Below, one piece after another: positions 33,914 to 41,503 of a stretch of 64,000 nucleotides of DNA (the stretch's first letter is position 1; the number at the start of each line of letters is the position of its first letter). Position numbers and translations under genes: made by a program. The DNA lies in the NCBI GenBank assembly GCA_028279655.1, contig JANQNH010000018.1, positions 248,001 through 312,000 of the forward strand, in the 5' to 3' direction. The notes under the pieces are model-generated. The model saw nothing but the letters and a program-made list of their open reading frames with translations, was not told where the DNA came from and ran no database searches. The stretch comes from Candidatus Nanoarchaeia archaeon. GTDB taxonomy: Archaea > Nanobdellota > Nanobdellia > Woesearchaeales > JACPBV01.

Positions 33914-34912
33914 ATGGTAAATATAATACATGATAAGGATGCTGATATGGCTGCATTAGAAGGTAAGACAGTTGCAGTTATTGGCTATGGAAGCCAGGGA
34001 AGTGCTCAGGCACAGATGATGAAAGGGTCTGGAGTCAATGTTATTATCGGAGAGACTGAGGAGTTAGGCGGTTCTGCTAATCCTTCATGGACCAAGGCCA
34101 AAGAGGATGGTTTTGAGGTCATGACAATATCTGATGCTGCTGCTAAGGCTGATATTATCCATATGTTGCTGCCTGATGAGTTTCATGGGCCTGTCTATAA
34201 GGGGCAGATTGAGCAGCATATGAAAGCAGGAAAGGTTCTTTCTTGTTCGCATGGATTTAATATTGTATACAAGCAGATCGTTCCTCCTTCGGAAGTTGAT
34301 GTTATAATGGTCGCTCCAAAGGCGCCTGCTACTGAGGAACTAAAGGCCTATAAGGCTGGATTTGGAGTGCCTGGGTTAGTGGCTGTCGGAACGGATGCTT
34401 CTGGAAAGGCAAGGGATATTGCTTTGGGTATGGCAAAGGCCATGAGATTTACCAAGGCAGGGGTATTGGAGTGTACTTTTGAGCAGGAAACCTATGAGGA
34501 TCTTTTTGGGGAACAGAATGTCCTTTGTGGTGGGACGGTTGATTTGGTTAAGTATGGCTTTGAAGTACTGACTGAAGCTGGCTATCCTCCGGAGATGGCT
34601 TATTTTGAATGTCTGCATGAATTGAAACTGATAGTTGACTTGATTTATGAAGGTGGGATACAGAAGATGAATGCAGTGATTAGTAATACTGCTGAGTTTG
34701 GTGAGTATTATAACGGCCCCAAGATAATAGGTCCTGAGGTAAAAGAAAAGATGAAAGAGTCTCTTAAGAGGATTGAAGACGGGTCTTTTGCTAAAGACTG
34801 GTTAGCTGAGAATGCAGCTGGAAAGCCAAACCTTCTTAAGAAAAGAGAAGAACTTGGTTCTCATCCGATCGAGGTTGTTGGCAGGAAGATAAGGGCCTTG
34901 TTTGAGAAGTAG
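33914..34912 (+). CDS. ilvC: Ketol-acid reductoisomerase
   Basis: A protein of 332 residues from ATG 33914, the class I length. The NAD(P) loop VAVIGYGSQGSAQAQMMKGSG is followed by IIGETEE; an acidic residue and lack of the usual Arg/Ser pair suggest NADH may be used, which I cannot prove. Catalytic residues sit in MLLPDEFHGPVY, MVAPKAPATEELK, FEQETYEDLFGEQNVLCGG and ECLHELKLIVDLIYEGG. An in-frame TTG at 33887 is less likely; GGGGG upstream of the ATG may be the binding site. TATA-like TTTTATATA at 33862-33871 gives it a promoter of its own. Confidence 0.95.
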   Translation: MVNIIHDKDADMAALEGKTVAVIGYGSQGSAQAQMMKGSGVNVIIGETEELGGSANPSWTKAKEDGFEVMTISDAAAKADIIHMLLPDEFHGPVYKGQIEQHMKAGKVLSCSHGFNIVYKQIVPPSEVDVIMVAPKAPATEELKAYKAGFGVPGLVAVGTDASGKARDIALGMAKAMRFTKAGVLECTFEQETYEDLFGEQNVLCGGTVDLVKYGFEVLTEAGYPPEMAYFECLHELKLIVDLIYEGGIQKMNAVISNTAEFGEYYNGPKIIGPEVKEKMKESLKRIEDGSFAKDWLAENAAGKPNLLKKREELGSHPIEVVGRKIRALFEK

Positions 34913-34915
34913 ATC

Positions 34916-34950
34916 TTATTTTTTGTGTTATTTCTTATATTTTCTATTAT
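34916..34950 (+). terminator. T-rich terminator after ilvC
   Basis: Immediately after the ilvC stop the plus strand is strongly T-rich (TTATTTTTTGTGTTATTTC, then TTATATTTTC), the usual form of archaeal intrinsic terminators. The ackA promoter follows. Confidence 0.45.
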
Positions 34951-34987
34951 ACATAAATTTAAATATAACCTTCTTACTTTAAAATAA

Positions 34988-35047
34988 AAAAAGAGGTCAA
35001 GGTATACCTCTGGGAAGAGTTCTCGGAGACTACATTTATTCAAAAAA
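34988..35047 (+). promoter_or_regulatory. Structured leader of ackA
   Basis: TATA-like AAATTTAAATATA (34955-34967) puts the start near 34988. The first bases form hairpin AGAGGT/ACCTCT (34992-34997 with 35006-35011), followed by GGGAAGAGTTCTCGGAGAC, which can form a second small stem. I do not recognise a known riboswitch. Confidence 0.3.
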
Positions 35048-36280
35048 ATGGTTGCGACAGTATCTGCAGGGTTTAATTGCGGTTCTTCTTCTGTTAAGAT
35101 CCGGCTTTATAAGATGAGGGGAGATTCAGAAGAGAATCTTAAGCAGGATGAGATTGGTTATTTCTTGGCAGAGAGGGTAGACAAAGACCTTACTGATGAA
35201 GCAAATATAACTTATCGTAGAGGGAATAAGGAATATAAGATAAGGAGAAAGCTGAAGAATCATAGGGATGCATTTAAGGTTTTTTTGGAGCTATCAACTA
35301 AGTATAAATCAATCAAAAAGGCTGAAGATATCAAGGTTGGCGGGCATAGGGTCGTTATGGGTGGAAGAGATATTATAAAGCCAATGGAAGCTAATGAGGG
35401 TGCTTTGGAGTTAATTGCAAAAAATAAGAAATATGCTCCGTTACATAATGGAGCTAATCAATCAGGGATAGAGGTTTCTACTAAGATTTTACCAGGTCTT
35501 GAGTCGCAATTTATTTTTTGTGATACAGAATTTCATAAAACAATACCTGATAAAGCAAGATTGTATTTTTTACCTTATGATTATTTTGAGGGTGGCTATA
35601 TGGCCTATGGGTTTCATGGGACTTCTCATAGGGTCGCTTCAGAAGAAGGGCCTAAGATTGTTGGGCTGGATGGCAGATATATCAATCAACTTACGTTGCA
35701 TCTAGGCAATGGTAGTTCTATCTGTGCTGTCTTGAATGGGAAGAGCGTAGATAATACGATGGGATTGACTCCTTTAGAAGGCCTTCCAATGGGGACAAGA
35801 TCAGGCGACCTTGATCCTTCTTTAGTCAAGTATATATATGAAAGAGAAGGGTTTACTACTATAGATGAGGTTGTTGATTTCTTGAATAAGGAATGCGGCC
35901 TTAAGGGGGTTACAGGGTATAGCGATATGAGAGAGATCATAGATAAGGCTGCAGATGGCGATGAAAGATGTATCCTAGCTAGGGAGGCTTATGCTTATCG
36001 TGTAGCAAAAGCAGCATATTCTTTATTGACTCCATTTAATGGCAAGTTAGATCTTCTTGTCTGGACTGGAGGCATTGGGGAGAACGATCACGAAACAAGA
36101 CGGCGTGTCTGCCATTATATGAGCGGATTAGGATTAGAATTGAATGAGGATGCTAATAACCAGAATAAGCAGATTATCACCACACCAGATTCCAAGATCA
36201 AATCTGTGATAGTTCCTGCTAATGAAGAAGCGTATTATGCGAAGCATGCTTATCTGATGCATTTAGATAAGGCTGCATAG
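35048..36280 (+). CDS. ackA: Acetate kinase
   Basis: A protein of 410 residues, acetate/propionate kinase family (ASKHA fold). N-terminal GFNCGSSSVKIRLY, YGFHGTSHR, HLGNGSSICAV, MGLTPLEGLPMGTRSGDLDPSLV and WTGGIGENDHETRR are all present. It interconverts acetyl phosphate and acetate with ATP. This route is unusual in archaea outside Methanosarcina, which mostly use ADP-forming acetyl-CoA synthetase. No phosphotransacetylase gene is in the window. Single gene with its own promoter and leader. Confidence 0.93.
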   Translation: MVATVSAGFNCGSSSVKIRLYKMRGDSEENLKQDEIGYFLAERVDKDLTDEANITYRRGNKEYKIRRKLKNHRDAFKVFLELSTKYKSIKKAEDIKVGGHRVVMGGRDIIKPMEANEGALELIAKNKKYAPLHNGANQSGIEVSTKILPGLESQFIFCDTEFHKTIPDKARLYFLPYDYFEGGYMAYGFHGTSHRVASEEGPKIVGLDGRYINQLTLHLGNGSSICAVLNGKSVDNTMGLTPLEGLPMGTRSGDLDPSLVKYIYEREGFTTIDEVVDFLNKECGLKGVTGYSDMREIIDKAADGDERCILAREAYAYRVAKAAYSLLTPFNGKLDLLVWTGGIGENDHETRRRVCHYMSGLGLELNEDANNQNKQIITTPDSKIKSVIVPANEEAYYAKHAYLMHLDKAA

Positions 36281-36387
36281 ATTATTCTATCATATCGTTT
36301 AACATACAAAAGATTATAAACTAATCTTGATTCATTAATGCGACGGTTATGTGGTATAAAGACTGTCTATGAATTGTGTAATTCTTG

Positions 36388-36505
36388 ATTAGCATCTTCA
36401 AAACTCTTGTTGTTTATACTGAAGGCTCTGTGTCCCCGGATGGGGCAACCCCCCATAACGAGCTGGATATTATTCTTAAAGGAGTTTTGACCTTAGGCTG
36501 CTAAT
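36388..36505 (-). repeat. Hairpin repeat family A, degenerate copy A3
   Basis: TCAAAACTC (36398-36406) pairs with GAGTTTTGA (36482-36490), and ATTAGCA (36388-36394) with TGCTAAT (36499-36505). Inside is GTCCCCGGATGGGGCAACC and a GCTC/GAGC stem, like the GC-rich hairpin of copy A2 at 45.4 kb. Its right end shares about 29 nt with 53473-53501. The 273-nt gap between ackA and the FAH-family gene holds this and the next gene's TATA box only. Confidence 0.55.
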
Positions 36506-36553
36506 AGTCCAAAACCAATAATTTTATTAAGTACTTGTTTCTAGGTTAAGTGC

Positions 36554-37180
36554 ATGGCTAGCTTAAATTTTCTAAAAAAGAAACCGACTAAGATAATATG
36601 CGTGGGGCTTAATTATCACTGTCATGCAAAGGAGCTTGACATGAATACTCCCCATCATCCGATCATCTTTCTGAAGCCTTTGACCTGTCTTAATGGTCCT
36701 GGTGGGAAGATAGTATATCCTAAAATCTCTAAGCGTGTAGACTATGAAGGGGAGTTGGGGGTTGTTATCAAGAAGAAATGCAGGAATGTTGCTAAGAGTA
36801 ATGTGGGGAAGTATATAGAAGGATTTATCTGTGTTAATGATGTTACGGCAAGAGATATACAGAAGCTGGATGGGCAATGGACGAGGGCTAAGTCTTTTGA
36901 TACGTTCTGTTGTGTTGGTCCTAAGATAGTCAAGCTGAAGAATCCTAATAAAGTGAAGATACAAACCCTGCTTAATGGAAAGGTTGTGCAGGATTCAAAT
37001 ACATCGGAATTTATCTTTACAGTTGAGGAGGTTGTCTCTTTTATCTCTAAGGTTATGACTTTGTTGCCTGGTGATATTATTTCGACAGGCACTCCGAAAG
37101 GCATTGGTCCAATGCATAAAGGGGATAAGGTAGAGGTTAGGATTGAAGGTATTGGTGGTTTGAGGAATTATGTTGTATAA
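36554..37180 (+). CDS. Fumarylacetoacetate hydrolase family protein
   Basis: A protein of 208 residues, a single FAH catalytic domain. ICVGLNYHCHAKELD starts the domain; metal ligands lie in DYEGELGVVI and in VNDVTARDIQKLDGQWTRAKSFDTFCCVGP; the end has GDIISTGTPKGIGPMHKGD. Family members hydrolyse or decarboxylate acylpyruvates and oxaloacetate. In archaea the small form is often acylpyruvase-like. TATA-like ATAATTTTATTAAG (36518-36531) sits ~28 nt before the ATG. No link to the ilv genes beyond position. Confidence 0.88.
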   Translation: MASLNFLKKKPTKIICVGLNYHCHAKELDMNTPHHPIIFLKPLTCLNGPGGKIVYPKISKRVDYEGELGVVIKKKCRNVAKSNVGKYIEGFICVNDVTARDIQKLDGQWTRAKSFDTFCCVGPKIVKLKNPNKVKIQTLLNGKVVQDSNTSEFIFTVEEVVSFISKVMTLLPGDIISTGTPKGIGPMHKGDKVEVRIEGIGGLRNYVV

Positions 37181-37271
37181 TTCTGTCTTTTTCTTTATCA
37201 TTTACCTATAGGCTCAAGGATACAAATATTTAAATATGATGAATAACAACACAAAATATAGTGAAAATATA

Positions 37272-37517
37272 ATGAAGATTAATTTTGACACGTGTAAAAT
37301 CGAGGCAAGCAAACATTTTGTGTTGAAATATATGAAAAAATGGGGCTGGGATTTTATGGATTTAAGGGAGGCCTTGAAATGTGCTTATAAGATTGATAAG
37401 GTAGGGAAGAAAAAATATGAAGCGTATGTTCGAAAGGATGGTTCAAAGAAAATAATATTTGTTTTTTATTTTGAGTTTGATACAGTATTTGTAATAACCG
37501 GTTCAGAGGGTGATTAA
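37272..37517 (+). CDS. Toxin of a DUF4258/YgiT-type module
   Basis: An 81-residue protein from ATG 37272; an earlier in-frame ATG at 37236 overlaps the TATA box (about 37220-37234) and would precede the transcript start. The sequence ASKHFVLKYMKKWGWDFMDLREAL plus C-terminal strands (KKIIFVFYFEFDTVFVITGSEG) suggests the small RelE-like DUF4258 fold, usually an RNase toxin. The antitoxin starts 1 nt after its stop. No catalytic residue can be proved from sequence alone. Confidence 0.6.
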   Translation: MKINFDTCKIEASKHFVLKYMKKWGWDFMDLREALKCAYKIDKVGKKKYEAYVRKDGSKKIIFVFYFEFDTVFVITGSEGD

Positions 37518-37518
37518 T

Positions 37519-37863
37519 ATGGAAAGGAAATGTCCAGTTTGCGAAAAAGGAAGATTGGTTGAGGTAGAGGATATAGTGTCTGAGGTAGAAGGTCATTTTT
37601 TTGTTCAGAAAGGCAAGAGATGCATGAATTGTGGTGAGGAATTTATAAATGAGAAGGAAGGGCAAAAGATGATAGAGATAGCAAGGAAATTAGGGATTTG
37701 GGGAGAACCTTTAAAGCTTCATAGGAAGCTGAGCAAGAGCGCGAGAGGCACGGTATTGAGGATACCAACTGATATAGAAAAAAACATGCATTTAAAAGGA
37801 GAGGAAGAAATCCTTATATCGAAGGTAGGTAAAAATAAGTTATTGATCGAGGTAGGGGTGTGA
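37519..37863 (+). CDS. Antitoxin with YgiT-type zinc finger and AbrB-like domain
   Basis: A protein of 114 residues. The N-terminal zinc ribbon has CPVCEKG and CMNCGEEF; the C-terminal half (GTVLRIPTDIEKNMHLKGEEEILISKVGKNKLLIEV) looks like a MazE/AbrB swapped-hairpin DNA-binding domain. This zinc finger plus DNA-binding layout is that of MqsA/YgiT-class antitoxins. It follows the toxin directly, the reverse of the commonest order but usual for this class. Its stop is 2 nt before the ilvD ATG, so ilvD is probably read from the autoregulated toxin-antitoxin promoter. Confidence 0.7.
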   Translation: MERKCPVCEKGRLVEVEDIVSEVEGHFFVQKGKRCMNCGEEFINEKEGQKMIEIARKLGIWGEPLKLHRKLSKSARGTVLRIPTDIEKNMHLKGEEEILISKVGKNKLLIEVGV

Positions 37864-37865
37864 AA

Positions 37866-39518
37866 ATGAGAAGTGATATACTAAAGAAAGATGTTTCGAC
37901 TTTACCTCACCGTGCTTTATTGTTGTCGGCAGGGGTTAAGTCAGGGGATTTGAAGGGAGATAAGCCTTTTATCGGGGTTGCTAATAGTTATAACACTATC
38001 ATTCCAGGTCATATTCATCTTAATGAACTTTCTGAAGAGGTTATGAGAGGTATAAGGGATGGGGGAGGAGTTCCTTTTATCTGGGGTGTTCCGGGAGTTT
38101 GCGATGGGATTGCCATGCATGTTGAGATGAGGTTATCTCTGCCTTCAAGAGAGCATATTGCTGATAATATCGAGATAATGGCCTTATCGCATTCTATGGA
38201 TGGGTGGGTTGGAGTTACTAATTGTGACAAGATAACTCCTGGTATGTTGATGGCAGCTGGCAGATTGAATCTTCCTTCTATAATCCTTACTGGAGGAGCT
38301 ATGAAGGCTAATGTTGTCAAGGGCAAGAAGCATCATCCTATAGAGGGATTTGGTGTTGTTGGACAGGTTAAGGGAGGGAAGATTAGTGCTGATGAAGCTG
38401 AGAAGATGCTTCCTTGCATGACATGCAAGGCTGGTTCTTGTGTAGGTTTGTATACTGCTAATACCATGGCTACTGTGACAGAGGTTTTGGGTATGTCTGT
38501 CACTAAATGCGCTACTACATTGGCTTTGGACCCTTTGAAGAAGAAGCAGGCTTATGAGGCTGGTAAAAGGATAGTTGAACTAGTGAAGAAGGACATTAAG
38601 CCCAGGGACATAATGACAAAGGATGCTTTTGAGAATTCAATAAGGGTTGATATGGCAATGGGAGGATCTACAAATACTGTGTTGCATATACCGGCTGTTG
38701 CCAGGGAAGCTGGTGTTGATATCTCTGTTGATATGTTTGATACTATCTCTAGGGAGACTCCAAATCTTTGCAAGATAATACCTGCTGGTGAGCATGAGAT
38801 GGCTGATATCGATAATGCCGGTGGTGTTCCTGCTGTGCTGAACAGACTTAAGGATATGCTGAAGGATGGAGATACTGTCAATGGTAAGAGCATATTGGAG
38901 ATAGCATCTGCTGGTAAGGTTACTGATGATGATGCTATCAGAACTTTGGATAATGCTTACTTTAAGCAAGGAGGCATTGCAGTTTTGAAAGGGAATATTG
39001 CAGATAGTTCTGTTATCAAGCAGACTGCTGTTTCAGAAGAGATGATGGTACATTCAGGACCTGCAAAGGTGTTTTATACTGAGGATGATCTATTAGAAGC
39101 GATAGAAGAGAAGAAGATAAATGAAGGAGACGTGGTAGTTATAATTTGTCAGGGGCCTTCACAGGGAATTCCTGAGATGCTTACTCCTACAGATGCTATA
39201 AAAGGTGCTGGATATACTAGGGTTGCTTTGCTTACTGATGGTCGATTTTCAGGGGCCACAGTTGGTCCATGCGTTGGTCACATCTGTCCTGAGGCTTATA
39301 GAGGTGGAAATATTGCTGCTATAAAGGATGGTGACATCATTGAAATAGATATCCCTAACAGGAAGTTGAATTTTAAATTAACAGATGCAGAAATCAAAAA
39401 GCGGTTAAAAGAAGTTAGATTACCAAAAAGGGAGTTGAAGGGATATTTAGCCAGATTTTCAAAGTTAGTTGGTTCAGTAGAGACTGGTGCGGTTATGGAT
39501 ACGAAAAATTGTCAGTAA
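37866..39518 (+). CDS. ilvD: Dihydroxy-acid dehydratase
   Basis: A protein of 550 residues, IlvD/Edd family, last common step of valine and isoleucine synthesis. The Fe-S cysteines lie in GVTNCDKITPGML and CMTCKAGSCVGLYTANTM; SMGGSTNT-type MAMGGSTNTVLHIPA and GRFSGATVGPCVGHICPEAY are conserved. An upstream GTG at 37860 is possible. The last ~45 codons use more AAA/TTA than the body and are followed by a convergent homing endonuclease gene overlapping by 26 nt; a second IlvD-like tail lies at 41.2 kb. The tail may have been replaced when that gene inserted. Confidence 0.95.
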   Translation: MRSDILKKDVSTLPHRALLLSAGVKSGDLKGDKPFIGVANSYNTIIPGHIHLNELSEEVMRGIRDGGGVPFIWGVPGVCDGIAMHVEMRLSLPSREHIADNIEIMALSHSMDGWVGVTNCDKITPGMLMAAGRLNLPSIILTGGAMKANVVKGKKHHPIEGFGVVGQVKGGKISADEAEKMLPCMTCKAGSCVGLYTANTMATVTEVLGMSVTKCATTLALDPLKKKQAYEAGKRIVELVKKDIKPRDIMTKDAFENSIRVDMAMGGSTNTVLHIPAVAREAGVDISVDMFDTISRETPNLCKIIPAGEHEMADIDNAGGVPAVLNRLKDMLKDGDTVNGKSILEIASAGKVTDDDAIRTLDNAYFKQGGIAVLKGNIADSSVIKQTAVSEEMMVHSGPAKVFYTEDDLLEAIEEKKINEGDVVVIICQGPSQGIPEMLTPTDAIKGAGYTRVALLTDGRFSGATVGPCVGHICPEAYRGGNIAAIKDGDIIEIDIPNRKLNFKLTDAEIKKRLKEVRLPKRELKGYLARFSKLVGSVETGAVMDTKNCQ

Positions 39519-40896
39519 TGTATAGATAAGAACCCCACTGACCCGTTAATATTAGCCTCCCTTTCCAATTATGTATATTTTCTTTCCTAATTTTTAATAT
39601 TTGATAGAATTTGGTCAAAGGAACCCCCCAATAGCTTACTCGCCAATTATAGACGGTTGATTTAGGAACATCTAGTTTTGATGAGAGAAAATTAACATCG
39701 GTGAATATTCTGTAAGCCTTGTCATAAGGCAATAATATACTAACATTCGATTTTTCTATGTTTTCCATAGAAAATCCATTAAAAAATAGTCTTTTTCTTT
39801 TTTTGATTATATTGTATTTGATTGATAAATCCAAATAAGCTCTGAAATGTTCGAAATGCATCTTGACTCCCTCTTTAGTTATTTCATTGTATAGCCACCT
39901 AGCATCAAACACTTTAATATTCGAGATTTTATTCAGAATCTTAGTTAGGACGGGATTATTATAAATTGACTTTAAGTCACCATTTAGTGTAATTTTCTTC
40001 CATTTAGTTGTTCCCTTTTCAAAATATTTACTCCATTTTTCTCTGTCTCTTTGAGTTATAGCCCTATTAGAATGAAGAGTATATTTTCCACAACTTAATC
40101 CATTAACAACCTTCAAATTATCATTCTTTATTATTCCAGAAACAGAATCTCTGAACTTTTTACTTTTAACTCCCATTTTTACTATTCCCCTGATATCAAC
40201 AGAACCTTCAAATGTCAAAGCCCCTAAAGCAAAGGCTCTTCTAAAATCCTGACAAGAGTTTTTTATTATTTCTGGTTCAGAAACAGTATATGTTTTTCTA
40301 CCTATAGGAAATTCAAAGAATATATTTAGATACCTTGAAATTAGCTTGTTTTTGTATTCAATAATCCAAGCATCTCTATATTTGTCCTTTCTAACTTTTA
40401 GTTTAATACCAAATAATTCATAAATCCATTCACTATATGAATTAATAGCATCTTTATAGTGGTCTATTATGGTAATTCTATCTCTTTTCCCCATATGTCC
40501 GTCTGCTGCGTGGGATCCTGCAAGTTTACAGAAAGTTTCATTTAACCCTTTAACTGCTTTAATTGGTTTGCTAAGTGAAGCTTTCCCTTTTAAGAAATCT
40601 ATTTGCTCGTAAATTTTATATTTTTCAATCCCTTCTAAATCAATTAGATGTTTTAATAGGGGAATAGAAATCCATGAATTATCTTGGCAAATAATTTGAG
40701 ATATGTTTGTATATATGGTTTTATGTTTTACATCGAGTTTATTACTAATCTTCTTTGCAAATCTTAAGCGGCTACTCTTACACTTTTTATTGATTATTTC
40801 TCTTAAGATGCTATTTAGATTTTTACCTCTAACACAAATCCATGTTTTTGGGTGTTTGTCTTTAGGTTGTTGTAATTTGAATAAGTCAAACTTCAT
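39493..40896 (-). CDS. Free-standing LAGLIDADG homing endonuclease-like protein
   Basis: A protein of 467 residues. Two LAGLIDADG-type motifs: FCKLAGSHAADGHM (~residues 125-138) and RRAFALGALTFEGSVD (~220-235), each followed by the strands expected of a DNA-binding half-domain. The C-terminus holds helix-turn-helix-like segments (SSKLDVPKSTVYNWRVSYWG). ATG 40896 has a strong SD, GGAGGTGATT (40901-40910, minus strand). It converges with ilvD and overlaps its 3' end. Codon use is A/T-richer than neighbours. Probably a mobile gene that targeted ilvD. The initial residues (WICVRGKNLNSILREI) do not match a known module. Confidence 0.8.
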   Translation of the reverse strand: MKFDLFKLQQPKDKHPKTWICVRGKNLNSILREIINKKCKSSRLRFAKKISNKLDVKHKTIYTNISQIICQDNSWISIPLLKHLIDLEGIEKYKIYEQIDFLKGKASLSKPIKAVKGLNETFCKLAGSHAADGHMGKRDRITIIDHYKDAINSYSEWIYELFGIKLKVRKDKYRDAWIIEYKNKLISRYLNIFFEFPIGRKTYTVSEPEIIKNSCQDFRRAFALGALTFEGSVDIRGIVKMGVKSKKFRDSVSGIIKNDNLKVVNGLSCGKYTLHSNRAITQRDREKWSKYFEKGTTKWKKITLNGDLKSIYNNPVLTKILNKISNIKVFDARWLYNEITKEGVKMHFEHFRAYLDLSIKYNIIKKRKRLFFNGFSMENIEKSNVSILLPYDKAYRIFTDVNFLSSKLDVPKSTVYNWRVSYWGVPLTKFYQILKIRKENIHNWKGRLILTGQWGSYLYITDNFSYP

Positions 40897-40953
40897 TCTT
40901 AATCACCTCCATTAAGATTTCTTTCATCTTGTAAAGAAATAAATGAGGTGTGA

Positions 40954-41046
40954 AAAAGAGAGCTTTAAGCGAAACTGCATAATTGATTTTTGTGTTTTTT
41001 AGAACCAAAAATCATTATTTAGCAGTTTTGCGTGCTCTCTTTTTTC
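40954..41046. repeat. Long imperfect hairpin upstream of the endonuclease gene
   Basis: GAAAAAGAGAGC pairs with GCTCTCTTTTTTC (one extra T), AAACTGC with GCAGTTT, and TGATTTTTG with CAAAAATCA, giving one long stem with internal loops. A-rich/T-rich outer arms recall families A and B, but the inner sequence is not shared with them. It could act as a terminator on either strand or mark the edge of the inserted segment. Confidence 0.6.
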
Positions 41047-41087
41047 TTATAGGTAAGATGCTTGATTTATATACCTCACGCCGGGAC

Positions 41088-41174
41088 TTGGCAAGTGGAG
41101 CGTCTAAAATGGCTGTAATGGCCAAATTTTAAGTCTAGAAGGCTTCTCTTCACTTGCCAATGGGTTGGCAAGTG
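41088..41174. repeat. TTGGCAAGTG direct and inverted repeats
   Basis: TTGGCAAGTG at 41088-41097 recurs at 41165-41174, and the latter forms a perfect 10-bp hairpin with CACTTGCCAA (41151-41160) across TGGG. The unit lies between the endonuclease region and the displaced ilvD-like tail. The same 10-mer is in the repeat at 19741-19762. Confidence 0.5.
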
Positions 41175-41295
41175 CCTTTCAGATGCTGAGATCAAGGCTA
41201 AGTTGAAGAAGATTAAGGCTCCAACTCGAGAGATGACCCCTCTGATGGAAGCTTATAGAGAGAAGTTTAAAGGTAAGAATTGTTATGGAAAATAG
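41175..41295 (+). pseudogene. Displaced IlvD-like C-terminal fragment
   Basis: An open frame ending in TAG encodes LSDAEIKAKLKKIKAP, then TREMTPLMEAYREKF. The first part matches the IlvD tail encoded at about 39380 (LTDAEIKKRLKEVRLPKREL) at about half of positions, including DAEIK. It has no start codon or upstream coding sequence, so it is a fossil. Most simply it is the original 3' end of ilvD, cut off by the endonuclease insertion, which supplied a replacement tail. Another IlvD/Edd-family gene remnant is possible. Confidence 0.45.
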
Positions 41296-41348
41296 TTCTT
41301 TTTTACCACCACTTTGGGACATTATTTGTCGTCGATAAATTGGAAAAC

Positions 41349-41379
41349 TATATAAATGAGTTAACTTTACCCAAGTTAA
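41349..41379 (+). promoter_or_regulatory. TATA box and operator of the oxidoreductase gene
   Basis: TATA-like CTATATAAA (41349-41357) is followed at once by perfect inverted repeat TTAACTT-TACCC-AAGTTAA (41361-41379), between TATA and the predicted start. A repressor site is likely. The leader that follows is about 120 nt, long for this genome, and has a mini-ORF ATG AAA AAA TGA (41476-41487). Confidence 0.45.
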
Positions 41380-41503
41380 TCTAAGGTTTATTTTAAAGGG
41401 GGAGTAAAACGGTAAACCAATATTTAGATAAAAGGTTGAACTTTTTCTTAGGTAATTTTACGGGTGATAGTGTAGATGAAAAAATGAATGGGGGATGTGA
41501 AAA

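Noticed and set aside
37236-37271. Earlier start for the toxin gene
   Set aside because: It overlaps the TATA box, so it would lie upstream of the transcription start.
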